DNA of 64,000 nucleotides from Prorocentrum cordatum (lineage: Eukaryota; Sar; Dinophyceae; Prorocentrales; Prorocentraceae), in NCBI GenBank assembly GCA_963575745.1, contig CAUYUJ010022081.1:29265-93264 (forward strand), read 5' to 3'. Under the pieces are notes generated by a model, which saw nothing but the letters and a program-made list of their open reading frames with translations, searched no databases and was not told the DNA's origin. Of this stretch, positions 47,828-58,255 are shown piece after piece. Each line of letters opens with the position of its first letter. Position 1 is the stretch's first letter. The position numbers and the translations under genes are program-made.

Positions 47828-48103
47828 TGCTGAGGGGACAGGGGGGGGATCAGTGGACACTAGATGGGTCATCCCTGGCCTGACCTGGCTCATAAGTGGG
47901 CTGCACGTGCCCCAATTGTCTCACGGGGATTAGACAGCTCCGCTATGTGGGCGGAGCCTACTTAGCCTGGATCGCTCCCCCCAAGCCACTGGGGGCATTA
48001 GCAACCCACTAATGAGCTAGGTGAGGCCAGGTTTAACCCATTTGAAGTCCACTGATAACCCCCCCTAATTATCCCCTTAGCAACCCCCGCGCCCATCCCA
48101 GAA
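47828..48103. other. Unassigned stretch
   Basis: No gene or repeat recognised; several CTAATGAGC/CCACTGATAA-like short motifs only. Confidence 0.4.
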
Positions 48104-48147
<44 letters not shown>

Positions 48148-48170
48148 ACACACACACACACACACGCACA
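48104..48170. repeat. CA dinucleotide microsatellite
   Basis: (CA)n interrupted once by CCC. Confidence 0.95.
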
Positions 48171-48523
48171 CAAATTCGCCGGCCCAACAGGCCAGTGGCG
48201 TGCTAAGATCTCCGGTGACTGGTTAGCAATAGCTCAAATTCGCACGCGCGCGGCGGCCCCGGGGGCGGCCCCGGGGGGCCCCCGGACGAAAAATACCGCA
48301 CTCCTGGGCCACTCCCGGGCGATCCCCCCAGAACGCCCCAGGGAATGGCCATTTCTCGACACCCCTCACGAGGATAGTGGCCTCCGAGGGGGGAGCCGCA
48401 ATCGACTACCTCCCCCTCCCGCCCCAAGAGGCCTCCAAAAGGCCCCAGTGGCCCCCAAGACTCCGCCAAGGAGCCCCAAGAGGCCCCAAAGAACGCTCCA
48501 GGGCCGGCGGAATGAGCGAAGCG

Positions 48524-48652
48524 ATTAAATAAATACACACGTACACAAAAATCCCAGGATTCCCAATATTCTCCTTATTTAAGTTTCGTCCCCCCTTCAC
48601 ATCTCAGTTCGACCTGTTTCTCGTCGACGATTGATTGTGTTTGTGTGTTTTC
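48524..48652 (+). repeat. R2 dispersed repeat, copy 3
   Basis: AAATAAATACACACGTACAC start, ATCCCAGGATTCCCAA inside as in copy 1, and GTCGACGATTGATTGTGTTT end. Confidence 0.65.
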
Positions 48653-48798
48653 CCCTTCCTGAAAGAATCATCACCAGGATTGAACACAGGTTTCCCGTAT
48701 CACTCGGCGGCGTGCCCAAGGGGGTGCCTTCCCACCAGGCTCGAGCCCCCCCCCGAAGCCACAGAGGGGTTCTCACAGCAAACTTCTGAAAAGCCCCG

Positions 48799-48900
48799 GG
48801 GGAGGAGAAGGAGGAGGAAAGAGGAGAATGATGAGGAGGAGGAGGAGGAGGAGGAGGAGGGAGTGGAGGCGGAGGAGGCGGAGGAGGCGGAGGAGGCGGA
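48799..48900. repeat. GGA tract running into the assembly gap
   Basis: Polypurine run with GGAGGC units that stops at the Ns, so the gap was probably caused by the repeat. Confidence 0.9.
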
Positions 48901-49000
48901 NNNNNNNNNNNNNNNNNNNNNNNNNNNNNNNNNNNNNNNNNNNNNNNNNNNNNNNNNNNNNNNNNNNNNNNNNNNNNNNNNNNNNNNNNNNNNNNNNNNN
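48901..49000. other. Assembly gap of 100 N
   Basis: Exactly 100 undetermined bases, a conventional placeholder; the true length is unknown. Confidence 0.99.
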
Positions 49001-49139
49001 TCCTCCGTGTTTCCCGGCTGCTCTGCGCTGGCTCTGCGCTGCTGTCGAGGGCGCGCGCTGCGTGTCGAGGGCGCGCGCTGCGTGTGTGATGCGCTGCCTC
49101 CTCTGGTGACGGGCAGAGGTGACCAGAACGCAGCCTGAG

Positions 49140-49275
49140 GATTGGCTTGGTATCGCTCGGACGTGCTTTTTCTCTCGGCGAGGACCATCGAGGAGCATCC
49201 TTGACCATCTTGCCAAAAAACACGCACGAACTCAAACAATGCATTGGGATTGAACGTCCGAGCGACGGCGAGTTG
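49140..49275 (-). repeat. R8 dispersed repeat, copy 3 (inverted)
   Basis: Contains GAGGACCATCGAGGAGCATC and GAACGTCCGAGCGACGGCGA, the inverse of the left part of copy 1. Confidence 0.7.
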
Positions 49276-49770
49276 GTGGAGCGGGGAGCCCGATGGTGAC
49301 GGGAAGGGTGGGAGGACCCCCCCGAAGCAGACTATGTTATAACTACGAACGAGTCATGTAATGATGGTGAAACCAAGGGGCGTGCAGCTGGAGACAGGAG
49401 AGGGGGGTGGGAGGGACAATGGCGGGAGCGAGGGGAGAGGGGATGGGGGAGAACGAAATGGATACCATGAAGAGAAAGAGGAGAGGGAAAACGGGAAAAC
49501 CGAGTGCTGAAGCGCAACTTCCTGGTATCGATGCCGTGGACAACGTGGGCGCCTGGGCACTGGCGCTTGCACCTCGACTTCCTGCTGACGGTCTTTGAGG
49601 GGGAGCACCGCCTGCTCGAGCTGGGCACAGGACCACCAGCGGCGGACAGCCGCGCTCGCCGCGGCGCCCATGCCGATCGGATCTCGGCGCTCGACAGGGC
49701 ACGAGAAAAGTCGCATGGTTTCACGGCGCGGAAGTGTGCGCAAACACGCAGAAGGAACGAACTCGGCAAA
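49276..49770. other. Unassigned stretch
   Basis: Frames are open on both strands but without recognisable domains. Confidence 0.4.
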
Positions 49771-49935
49771 TACAGTGGGGACCCATGCCAAGAAATACCC
49801 TGCTTGCCTCCAGCGTGCCCTGGGCTCCTTGGGTTTCGATGGTTCTGCCGTGGGAAGCGTGCCGTTCCCACAGCAAACACCGATGAACGCCCTGGGGTCT
49901 CAGGGCCGGGTCTCTCTCTGTGGTCGAGCTCCCAC
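49771..49935 (-). repeat. R7 dispersed repeat, copy 3 (inverted)
   Basis: Contains CTCCTTGGGTTTCGATGGTT and CCTGGGGTCTCAGGGCCGGG, inverse of copies 1 and 2. Confidence 0.75.
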
Positions 49936-49996
49936 TGCATGGCACGACGGCATGAGCTACACAGCCGGACCCGAGCGGTTCAAACCGTGCCAGTGA

Positions 49997-50253
49997 TCGG
50001 GTTGATCCAAAAGGGGGTCCAGCGACAAGGGGGTGATGCAATAGATTTGGTGCAATATATTTGCGGCGTTGCAATGCATCGGGGGCATGCAATACATTCC
50101 GGGCCGCAGCTGTATTGCTGGACTTTCGCGTGCAATACATTCGTCGCAGTACACTGCACTGCAAAATTCTCCGGCGCAATACATGTGCAACACAATTGCC
50201 CCAAACCTGTTGCACCACCCCCTTGCAGCTGGACCCCCGTTTGGGTCGACCAA
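49997..50253. mobile_element. R9 foldback element with 6-bp target duplication
   Basis: Arms of about 80 bp: GTTGATCCAAAAGGGGGTCC at left matches the inverse of GGACCCCCGTTTGGGTCGAC at right, and similarity continues through GGGGGTGATGCAATAGATTT. The flanks are CAGTGA at 49991-49996 and 50254-50259. The interior is rich in GCAATACATT motifs in both orientations. No coding capacity. One related end lies at 18786-18834. Confidence 0.8.
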
Positions 50254-50432
50254 CAGTGAGCGAGAGCCGGCCCCCACGGCCCCACATCGGCGCCCAGCCT
50301 TTCACGACCGGCCGGGCCGCGCCCACACCCGCTGGCGGCCGGAAGGCGGCGCTCCGCGCGCTCCTCCGTCTGTGCCGCGGGCCCGCTGCCAGGCCCGGCC
50401 GCGGGCCCACAGGGAGGGAGGGAGGGAGGGAG

Positions 50433-50510
50433 GGAGTCAGGAGGAGGAGGAGGAGGAGGAGGAGGAGGAGGAGGAGGAGGAGGGGGAGGGGGAGGGGGAG
50501 GCAGAGCAAG
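50433..50510. repeat. GGA tract
   Basis: GGAGG run upstream of the hypothetical frame at 50551; preceded by four GGGA units. Confidence 0.9.
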
Positions 50511-50550
50511 TAGGCGGCGCACCCCTGAGGCACCCTGGGGACTGCCTGAA

Positions 50551-51240
50551 GTGTCCGAGACCATCGCCGACGAGATCTTCGCCGCCAACAAGGTTACCAG
50601 AGAGGTCCTGCGGATGCTCTTCGCGGCGACCGCAACCCACGTCCCCTTCGTCGCCGCCATCGCGGCAGAGTCGACTTGCAGGCAGACTCCCGAATACCAG
50701 CACATCGCCAATCAGACGACGGTTAACGAGACCTCGACACAGCACTATGACCTCGGCGCCACACAGATCCTCGACAACGGCACCCGCGACGACCTCCGCA
50801 ACAGACTGACCACAGCAAACGCAGAGGAGATCGATTTTGCCATCGCCGACCTGCTCGACTGCAACATAGTGGCTAGATGGGGTCTCAGAACCGCAACCGC
50901 TGCGCCGACCAGCCAGAACCTGAACACCTACGACGCGTACTACATCGAACGAGAAGACGAAGTGCCGCCTCCCGCTGAGGCTGATCGCGACAAAGAGCGT
51001 CCTCGACGACAAGCACAAAAGCGTCAGGACGCAAGTCCAGAGGAAGCCCCGAGTGCGTGGGAACACCTCAGGCAGCGTCGCCAAGTTTTGCAGGAGGCGT
51101 TAGGACGAAAAACCTGGGGAAGCCCCGAATGCGTGGGAACACCCCAGGCACAAGTCGCCACGTTTTGCAGAATTGACGCAGGCAGCGATCGCACGTGCAC
51201 AAGTTCAGCGGTTACCAGCAAGCCAGACGATATACGACCT
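50551..51240 (+). CDS. Hypothetical protein fragment
   Basis: The frame opens at GTG 50551 (VSETIADEIFAANKVTREVL) without an ATG, so a 5' exon may be missing. About 140 residues have balanced protein-like composition, followed by a charged stretch (EADRDKERPRRQAQKRQD). From 51041 the DNA contains a 77-bp tandem duplication (GAAGCCCCGARTGCGTGGGA starting each unit), and the frame degrades beyond about 51240, though it stays open to 51579. No family recognised. A fragment of a multi-exon gene or of a mobile element are both possible. Confidence 0.35.
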
Positions 51241-51839
51241 CTACGACCACCAAGCACCACCGACCAACCACCACCCACAACCCAAAGGATGGCCCACCAC
51301 ACCACCCTACAAGTCAACGCTGCCCTGGTGAGGCAAGGATCAAACTTCGAGACGGGCTCGAAGGGTGGGGGGGCAGGACGAGTACTGCCCGCGCCTACCA
51401 GGCGGGATAGTGAGGGGCAGGGGGGGGGGATAGGACGGCCACAACCTGCGCCCCCGCGGTCCGCCCTAGCTCGCCACCCCCACCATCCCCATGGCGGAGA
51501 CGGAGCTTACCCGAGCGCCCAAGGGGCGAAGCGGAGGGCAGCCGAGACATCCCTCACCGACAACAGAAGCAAACACTAGGCCTGGGGTTCGCCCCCACCG
51601 AGGGCACTGTGACCCCTAGCCATAGCGGGACGCGGTGGGGCCGCCACGAACCCCATTCGAAGTCGGCGCATAGAGGCCTCATAACTGCGCCCACAACCCA
51701 TACCACAACACCAGCAACAAGCCGACCTCCCAACGACCCACCTACAGGCACGCACGACAAGCAACCACAAGGTCTGGGGTTCGCCCCCAACCGACCATCC
51801 ACCCCACCACCACCACCCCGCCAACAACGACCACCACCT

Positions 51840-52380
51840 CGACACGATCCGCCCGCTGAAAGGAGGACAGGAGCAGGGTCCTCAGCAGCGCGGCGCGATG
51901 AAACCACGACGGGGACAGCTGAAAGGAGGACAGGAGCAGGGACCTCAACAGCGCGGCTGGACGAGCACGCTTGGAAGATGCCGAAAAGGAGGACAGGAGC
52001 AGGGTCCTCAGAAGCGGCCCCCAGCACGAATGCCCGCAGAAAGGAGGACAGGAGCAGGGTCCTCAGCTGCGCGGCAGAGTACCGACCACCCGCCCCAGTA
52101 CCACCACCCCGCCAGCAACGTCCATCACCTCGACATGATCCGCCCGCTGAATGGAGGATAGGAGTAGGGTCCTCAGCAGCGCGGCATGATGAAACCTCGA
52201 CGGAGCCAGCTGAAAGGAGGACAGGAGCAGGGTCCTCAACAGCGCGGCTGAACGAGTACACTTGGAGGACGCCGAAAAGGAGGACAGGAGCAGGGTCCAC
52301 AGAAGCGGCTCCCAGTATGAATGCCCGCAGAAAGGAGGACAGGAGCAGGGCCTTCAGCTGCGCGGCAGAGCACCGACCAT
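51840..52380. repeat. Higher-order tandem repeat of AAAGGAGGACAGGAGCAGGG
   Basis: Eight subunits of about 50 bp, each with AAAGGAGGACAGGAGCAGGG followed by TCCTCA and usually GCGCGGC. They are organised as two about 300-bp superunits of four (about 51840-52108 and 52140-52378). Both strands stay open over more than 300 codons (plus AERRTGAGSSAAR, minus EDPAPVLLSA). I do not call a gene because neither frame is better. Confidence 0.85.
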
Positions 52381-53236
52381 CACCGACCACGCCAAGAGGA
52401 GGACGCGGCGCACCGTGCGCCGCGGCGAGGCCGCCCCCAGCCCTCGGGCCGAAGGGGGGTGCGGCCCGCCCCCCGTGTAACATACGGGGGCCGCCAGCTC
52501 AGCCGAGCTGCCATGCGGCTAGAGAAGGTCGGACGCCCCTCAGCTCGCGAGCAAAGAAGGACGTGGAGGACCAGTCCGGCGCCCACCTGAGGTTGACGGA
52601 CTGATGGGCTACGGCGCGCCCAGCGGCGGCGCGCCGCAGAGCCCTCACTGAAAGGGTTCGCTGCAAGGGAGGAGGAGGATCTCGAGGAGGAGGAGGAGGA
52701 GAAGGAGGAGGAGGAGGAGAAGGAGCAGGAGGAGGAGCAGGAGGAGCAAACAAGTACATTAACATCGTTCAGATGTTATACACATACGGACGTGCGCGCG
52801 GATCTCTTCGGTCTGTCCCGGGCCCCCCTGGCGGCGCTGGAGGGCTGCCCCAGCGCCGACCGAAGGAACACGTGTGCGGGCTTCTGAGCGTTGAAAGCCA
52901 TGTGGGTGTGTCTCTCGAAGCTTGCAGAACCGCGTTCTCGAGATCGTCACACGCACACGAGCACGGGCAGGAAGGCCAACCGGCCCGCACAACGCTAGGA
53001 GGGCGGCCTCTCGATGCTCGAGGGTTGCCAGATGCTGCCGCACAGACACACACACAAGCATACCGAGCTTTGCGCCGACACCGACATCAAGGATCCCTCC
53101 CTCCCTCCCTCCTTTCCTAATGTTTTATTTATCTCGCATTGCATGTTTTCTCCAGATGCACCAGATGTGATTCCCGCTTCGAGGCTACGGCCTCCACCGC
53201 CACGCCCAAACGGGCGCGTGCGGGCGCCCACGCGGC
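52381..53236. other. Unassigned stretch with GGA run
   Basis: A GGA/GAAGGA run lies at 52668-52745. Otherwise no recognisable gene. Confidence 0.45.
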
Positions 53237-54122
53237 GTGCGCACGGATCTGGCGTTCGTTCTTTCGTTCGTTACACCCAGACCCGGACCCGAAGGCGAGG
53301 AATGTGTTATGCTTTGCCAGCCGCGTTTTCAGCTCCAGGAGCATCTGCCGCCCTTGGAAGGGCGGCTCAGCGCCATCCAGGAGCAGGGGGTCCTCATGAG
53401 GCATCGCACCGTCCAGTTGGAGCTCCAGACATTGGAGATCAACGTGGGCATCGAACGGGATGGTGGCCGCGGCCAAGGCGACGACCTCTTTGAAGACTTC
53501 TGCGAGAAACATGTCAGGAGCACAAGACGAAGTTCGGGTAGCAGAAAGGTGCCCATGGTATTCCGCAGCCAGTCAAGGAATCCGTGTCGCGAAAGGCATG
53601 CCTGGACATCCCAGTCCCCGACCGACAAGTTCTGCGATATTCCAGTGAAAATGGCGCCCAGCCCGTGGGCGACGAGACGTGGGAGGAGCTGGAGAAACCC
53701 TCGCCACCCTCCAACACCGAGTTGGTTAAGCTTGTCAACGTCTGCATCAAAGGAACCGAGACGTGGGAGGATATCCCATTGGCTAACCTGAGCCAAGGGC
53801 TTGGAGGTGACAGCTACGCCATTCAGAAGGTGCTGCCTGTCAAGAAATGCACCCTGAGCAGGCTCAGCTGCGACGTGAGCAACGAGACCGCCAGCCAGGC
53901 TACGACGAGGGGTGCGCGTGCTCACTGGCGCGCAAGGGCAACGCCGTCATCGCCAGCCATTCGCGGCACCACGTCTCCATCGACCCCGAGCCCAAGGTCG
54001 GGCATTCTCCGAACTACGAGCCGATGACCGAGCCGAGCCACATCACGGACGACGGCGACGATCCTGGGTCTCAGAGGGCGACCGTCTGCACCATCCGCTG
54101 GGCAGCCAGCCTGGCAGCCTGA
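53237..54122 (+). CDS. Hypothetical gene or gene fragment in three frames
   Basis: Protein-like segments succeed one another in different plus frames: LQLQEHLPPLEGRLSA-type sequence (about 53310-53520), then ELVKLVNVCIKGTETWEDIP and LSQGLGGDSYAIQKVLPVKK (about 53584-53890), then ASHSRHHVSIDPEPKVGHSP to a stop at 54122. The frame changes imply introns or decay. The middle part faintly recalls the N-terminal lobe of choline/ethanolamine kinases, but I would not name it on that. The minus strand is also open and Leu-rich here, so even the strand is uncertain. Confidence 0.3.
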
Positions 54123-54509
54123 TGTGCGACCCCTCTGCTGTTTTTTCTTCGGCTACGCCTCCGACGTCGGCTACTACGGCGCTGCCCTCGATTCTGGTAT
54201 ACGTGAGGCAGTCCAAACAAGACCTCGCCTTCGATGATGGAAAGAGTTGGCATCTCTTTCTCGGCGGAAGACGGCGGAAGGTCGGCGGAAGTCAAACGAG
54301 GCCGCCTCCGCCGCGCCGGCGGAAGCCGACGGAAGGCCGACGGAAGGCGGCGGAAGGTGGCGGAAGAAAAGGATGCGCCCCCTAAGAGATGACAGCGTTT
54401 ATGGGGTTCAGGGTTTCGAAATCGGCCACATACGTTCTGGATGGGGCAATAATCGCCCCCCTTGAATCCGCTGGGGGGGCTGGGCACGTGCTGTCGGAAC
54501 GGGTGGAGG

Positions 54510-54640
54510 GGAGTCGGAGGAGGAGGGGGAGGAGGAGGAGGAGGAGGAGGAGGAGGAGGAGGAGGAGGAGGAGGAGAGGAGGAGGGAGGAGGAGAGGAGG
54601 CGGAGAGAGGAGGAGGAAAAGGAGGAGGGGGGGGGATGGG
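54510..54640. repeat. GGA tract
   Basis: Polypurine run; preceded at 54270-54370 by a CGGCGGAAG repeat (about ten irregular units). Confidence 0.9.
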
Positions 54641-55200
54641 CAAGCTCCGTCGGAAGGTTGGGCGCCCACCCCTCGATCGATATCCCACCCAGAGCGTATG
54701 TCCTTAATTTTGTATGTCACCCTCGTGTTCGAGCGCCCCATCGGCAGCCCCGTTCGGTGGGGGGGAGCCCGCCGCCCGCCCCGACGGGACCTGGCCGGGC
54801 TCGTGCCCCCCCCCCCCCCCGGAGGGACCGAGCGGGGCTCTGCTCCCCGAGCCTCTGCCCCATCGAGGGCGCCCTCCCCCTGCAGGAGGCTCTGGCTCTG
54901 CCCGCCTCGTGCCCGCCTCGGCGCGCGCGCCCGCGCGAGGTCCCCCCGGGCCCAGTGACTCAGGCAGCGGCGAAGCGTCCTGGCTCGACTACAGTCGACC
55001 AGACGTGAGAGTGGCCTTTCGCCAGAGTGACCTTTGGTGCGGGCGCGTTGGGGTCCCCCGATCGCCGAGCGCGATGCGACGGTACCGTCTTGCGCGCCTG
55101 CGTTTGGTCACCCCGCGGCCCCCTCCCCTCCCCCCCCCCAAAGCCGCGCACCAAAGGTCACTCTTACCCAGGGTCGCTCTTTGCGCGTCGCCGATGTAGG
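54641..55200. other. Unassigned GC-rich stretch
   Basis: AAAGGTCACTCT at 55152 is the inverse of AGAGTGACCTTT at 55023, a short inverted repeat around a C run. No gene. Confidence 0.4.
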
Positions 55201-55407
55201 CCCACCAAAGAATGATGTCTGAGCGCCTTTTGTGGTTCGCACGAAATCTTATCAGAGCATTTCTGGCTGTGTCTGTCTCGTTTCAACGCATCGGGCTTAC
55301 ATTTCTAAGAACATTATTTGTTGGTTATTCGAACATTTCTGGGTTCTAAGACAATTTCGTGGTAGGCCTACAGAAATGCCGGGACGGTCGGTCCCTGCTC
55401 GAATAAC
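55201..55407 (-). repeat. R4 dispersed repeat, copy 3 (inverted)
   Basis: Ends GGACGGTCGGTCCCTGCTC, the inverse of the start of copies 1 and 2, with the GAACATTT and CTAAGA motifs in inverse order. Confidence 0.75.
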
Positions 55408-56284
55408 AGGCGTTCACGAAGCGTCCATGGGCGTTTACGAACCAGCCTTGCCCTGTGTGATTCCTTCTTTGGGTGCGTTTGCTAGACGACTTCGCCTCTC
55501 GGGGTGAGTAGAGCCAGTTTTTTTTAACCTCGGCAAGTGAACTTGCATGGGCGGGGGGGGGCCTGAACCTTGAGCAAGCCACAAACGACTTGTACGTGCG
55601 GCACTTGCATGCTAGTACTCGTTTGAAGAGGGGCGAGAGGAAGAGGGAGGGGGGGGGGGGGGGGGGCGAACGCCATGCAAGTAAACTTGCCCGAGCTTAT
55701 AACACAATCTTGTTTTGAGGGTGGATTTTCTGCTCACCATTGAAGGCACCCCTTACGCGCTGGGCGCGGGGGCGCCAGGACAGGCCGCCGGCGCGCAGAC
55801 GCGCGCGTAGCGGTGCCGGCGGGCAGGACGCGCACAGCGGCGTGGGCGCGCGCGCAGCGGTGCGCGCGTCTGCGCGCAGCGTGCGCAGGACATGCGCGCG
55901 GCGAGGCCTTGAGATCCTGGCGATTCAATTTTTTCGAGCCCGACGTTTTTGCCCAGTTTCGCGACCCAGGACCCTCACAGATGGATCCGGCTCGCAAAAT
56001 GGCGCAGAAAGATGGGTTCCAGGGCTGCAGTCGTGATTAGTCGTGATTTTTTACGATTTCTCAATTTTTGTCGAGACGTCGGGTCTCAGAGGAGGGGGAG
56101 CGGAGGCTTGGCGCAGGCCGGTGTGGAGGAAGCGGGTTTGATCCAGGCCACCTTGGTGGGTTCGCCCGCGTCGCGCGGCGGCGGAGATGTGTGTATGGGG
56201 GTGGGGCACCGTGAACCAACAGGGGTGTGCCGCGGGGGAATCGTCCAGGCATGGGTTTCCCACACTTTTGAATTATGGGAAACC
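55408..56284. other. Unassigned stretch
   Basis: Includes a G run at 55648-55666 and a GCGCGC-rich block at 55790-55890. No gene recognised. Confidence 0.4.
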
Positions 56285-56430
56285 CATACAGTGGAAGCCC
56301 ATGCCGAGAAGCACCCTGCTTGCCTCCAGGGTGCCCTGGGCTTCTTGGGTCTCGATGGTTCTGCGATGGCAAGCGTGATCGTCCTCAGGGGCCTCAGGCT
56401 TGGGTTTCTTGGGAAGGTTTCTCGTGGCCG
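56285..56430 (-). repeat. R7 dispersed repeat, copy 4 (inverted)
   Basis: Contains GCCTCCAGGGTGCCCTGGGC, TTGGGTCTCGATGGTTCT and GGGGCCTCAGGCTTGGGTTT. Confidence 0.75.
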
Positions 56431-56574
56431 AGCCCCTACTGCAGCGAGGCCTACCACAGGCCGACCGCGTGGTGCGCGGCAGAGCCAGAGCGGCGGACGA
56501 GAGGCCGAGGGCGCGGCTCCCGGTGCGAGTGCGCCGCAGGACCGCATGGGGCACGGCTGCCGTGGCGCCAACGA

Positions 56575-56845
56575 CTCCACCTCCTCCGCCTCGTCCTCCT
56601 CCTCCTCCTCCTCCTCCTCCTCCTCCTCCTCTCCTCCCTCCTCCTCCTCCTCTCCTCCTCCTCCTCCTCCTCCTCCTCCTCCTCCTCCTCCTCCTCTCCT
56701 CCTCCTCCTCCTCTCCTCCTCTCCCCCTCCTCCTCCTCCTCCTCTCCTCCTCCTCACCTCCTCCTCCTCCTCACTCCTCCTTCTCCTCTACTCCTCCTCC
56801 TCCTCCTCCTCCTCCTCCTCCTCCTCCTTCTCCTTCTCCTCTGCA
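56575..56845. repeat. CTC tract
   Basis: Pyrimidine arm of about 270 bp facing the purine arm at 57045. Confidence 0.9.
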
Positions 56846-56998
56846 CCTTCGCAGGCCGGCCAGCTCGCAGGCCCCCGGCCGCGGGGTGCTGCTCCCCGCG
56901 CCCAGGCGGCGGCCGGCTGGGCGGCGGCGGCCGGCCAGGCCGCGCTGGGCGCGCACATCGGAACATCGTCGGGGTGCCAGGGCCTGCCTCTCAGGGTT

Positions 56999-57039
56999 CA
57001 GTCGGGCGTGTCCCCCTACAGAGGGGAAATTCATAAATC
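56999..57039 (+). mobile_element. R1 MITE-like element, solo left end
   Basis: CAGTCGGGCGTGTCCCCCTA plus CAGAGGGGAAATTCA is kept; the rest is replaced by the GGA tract starting at 57045. Confidence 0.65.
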
Positions 57040-57044
57040 GAGCA

Positions 57045-57358
57045 CATGGAGGAGGAGGAGGAGGAGGAGGAGGAGGAGGAGGAGGAGGAGGAGGAGGAGG
57101 AGGAGGAGGAGGAGGAGGAGTTGGAGGAGGAGGAGAAGGAGGCAGGGACAAGACAGAATGAGGAGGAGAAGGAGGAGGAGGAGGAGGAGGAGGAGGAGGA
57201 GGAGGAGAAACGTTCGCAGGGGCAAGACAGGAGGAGGAGGAGGAGATGGAGGAGGAGGAGGAGGAGGAGGAGGAGGAGGACGAGGAGGACGAGGAGGACG
57301 AGGAGCAGGAGGAGGAGGAACAGGAGGAGGAGTAGGAGGAGGAGAATGAGGAGAAGGA
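57045..57358. repeat. GGA tract
   Basis: Over 300 bp of GGA with a few GAA and GAC units; complementary in composition to 56575-56845. Confidence 0.9.
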
Positions 57359-58255
57359 GGATTCCACGTCTTGCTGCACGTCACTGTCTGGTCTCCTCTC
57401 GTTGCCCGATCTCTCGTGCTGCTCGGTGCGCTGGCTCACCTGCTGCAGGCAATTAGCTCTGTGCACCGAGCCCGCTTTGTTTGACGCACTTGAAGCGCGT
57501 TGTACTCCAAATCGAGCGGGCTGTGTGTTGCTTGTTTGACTTCGTGGACTCGTAGAACAACACGCTGCATGAACATGGGTTCCCGGAGGCCCTCGCGGAT
57601 CTCAGGGGATTTATGCTTATGCAGTTGTTTTGTTAAATCTATTGTTGTCTTTGTTGGCGCCCAGGGGAGAAAACGAGATATCTTTATTTTCGCCGCCAGG
57701 CGATGGTAACGACGAGTTCAGGGAGGCCGACCTACTTTGCATTCTTCCTCGCGCTCTGCGGAGGATGCGCCGGCGCCTCAGCGTGACCGGCCAGGTGGTT
57801 CGTGACGCTGCTTCCTCATCGCTGCCCATTTTCCCTCTCATGGAGCTTTGGGGGTGGCGGTGGCATGCAGTGTTCGTGAAGTTATTCCTCCTGTGCGGCC
57901 GCTTCGTCTTCCTTGTCGTCCTGTGCGTCTTCAAGGTCAGGGGGGCGCCGCATGCTCGACACAGGTATCTGTTTCGCAGTCGCTACGAATCCGAATCCGA
58001 AGCTCCTCGTGCTCTTCCTCCTCGCCCTCCCTTCTCCTGCCTTATTCCTCCTCCGACTTGCTGCTGCGGCGAGCACGCCCGCGGGAGATGCATCGCGGGC
58101 GCTCCGAGGCAACAGTGGGGGAGAGCTGTGTCTTTGCTCGTGCCCTTCGCCGACCCCCCTCTTCGCCTGTAGCACCCTCGGGGGCGACCCCAATCACGGA
58201 GACGTGCACGAGCAAACCTTGATGGGCCGATTTTCCACCACCGCTACCACAGGTA
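57359..58255. other. Unassigned stretch with ambiguous frames
   Basis: Hydrophobic frames on plus (KLFLLCGRFVFLVVLCVF) and charged frames on minus overlap around 57860-58190; neither can be preferred. Confidence 0.3.

Noticed and set aside
51590-51800. tRNA B-box-like GGTTCGCCCCC motifs
   Set aside because: No A box, no cloverleaf; the motif is part of a local duplication.
53584-54027. Choline/ethanolamine kinase fragment
   Set aside because: Only a vague GG...V lobe-like resemblance; no catalytic motifs visible and strand uncertain.
57630-58193. Membrane protein on plus or charged protein on minus
   Set aside because: Overlapping open frames on both strands with no motif to choose between them.
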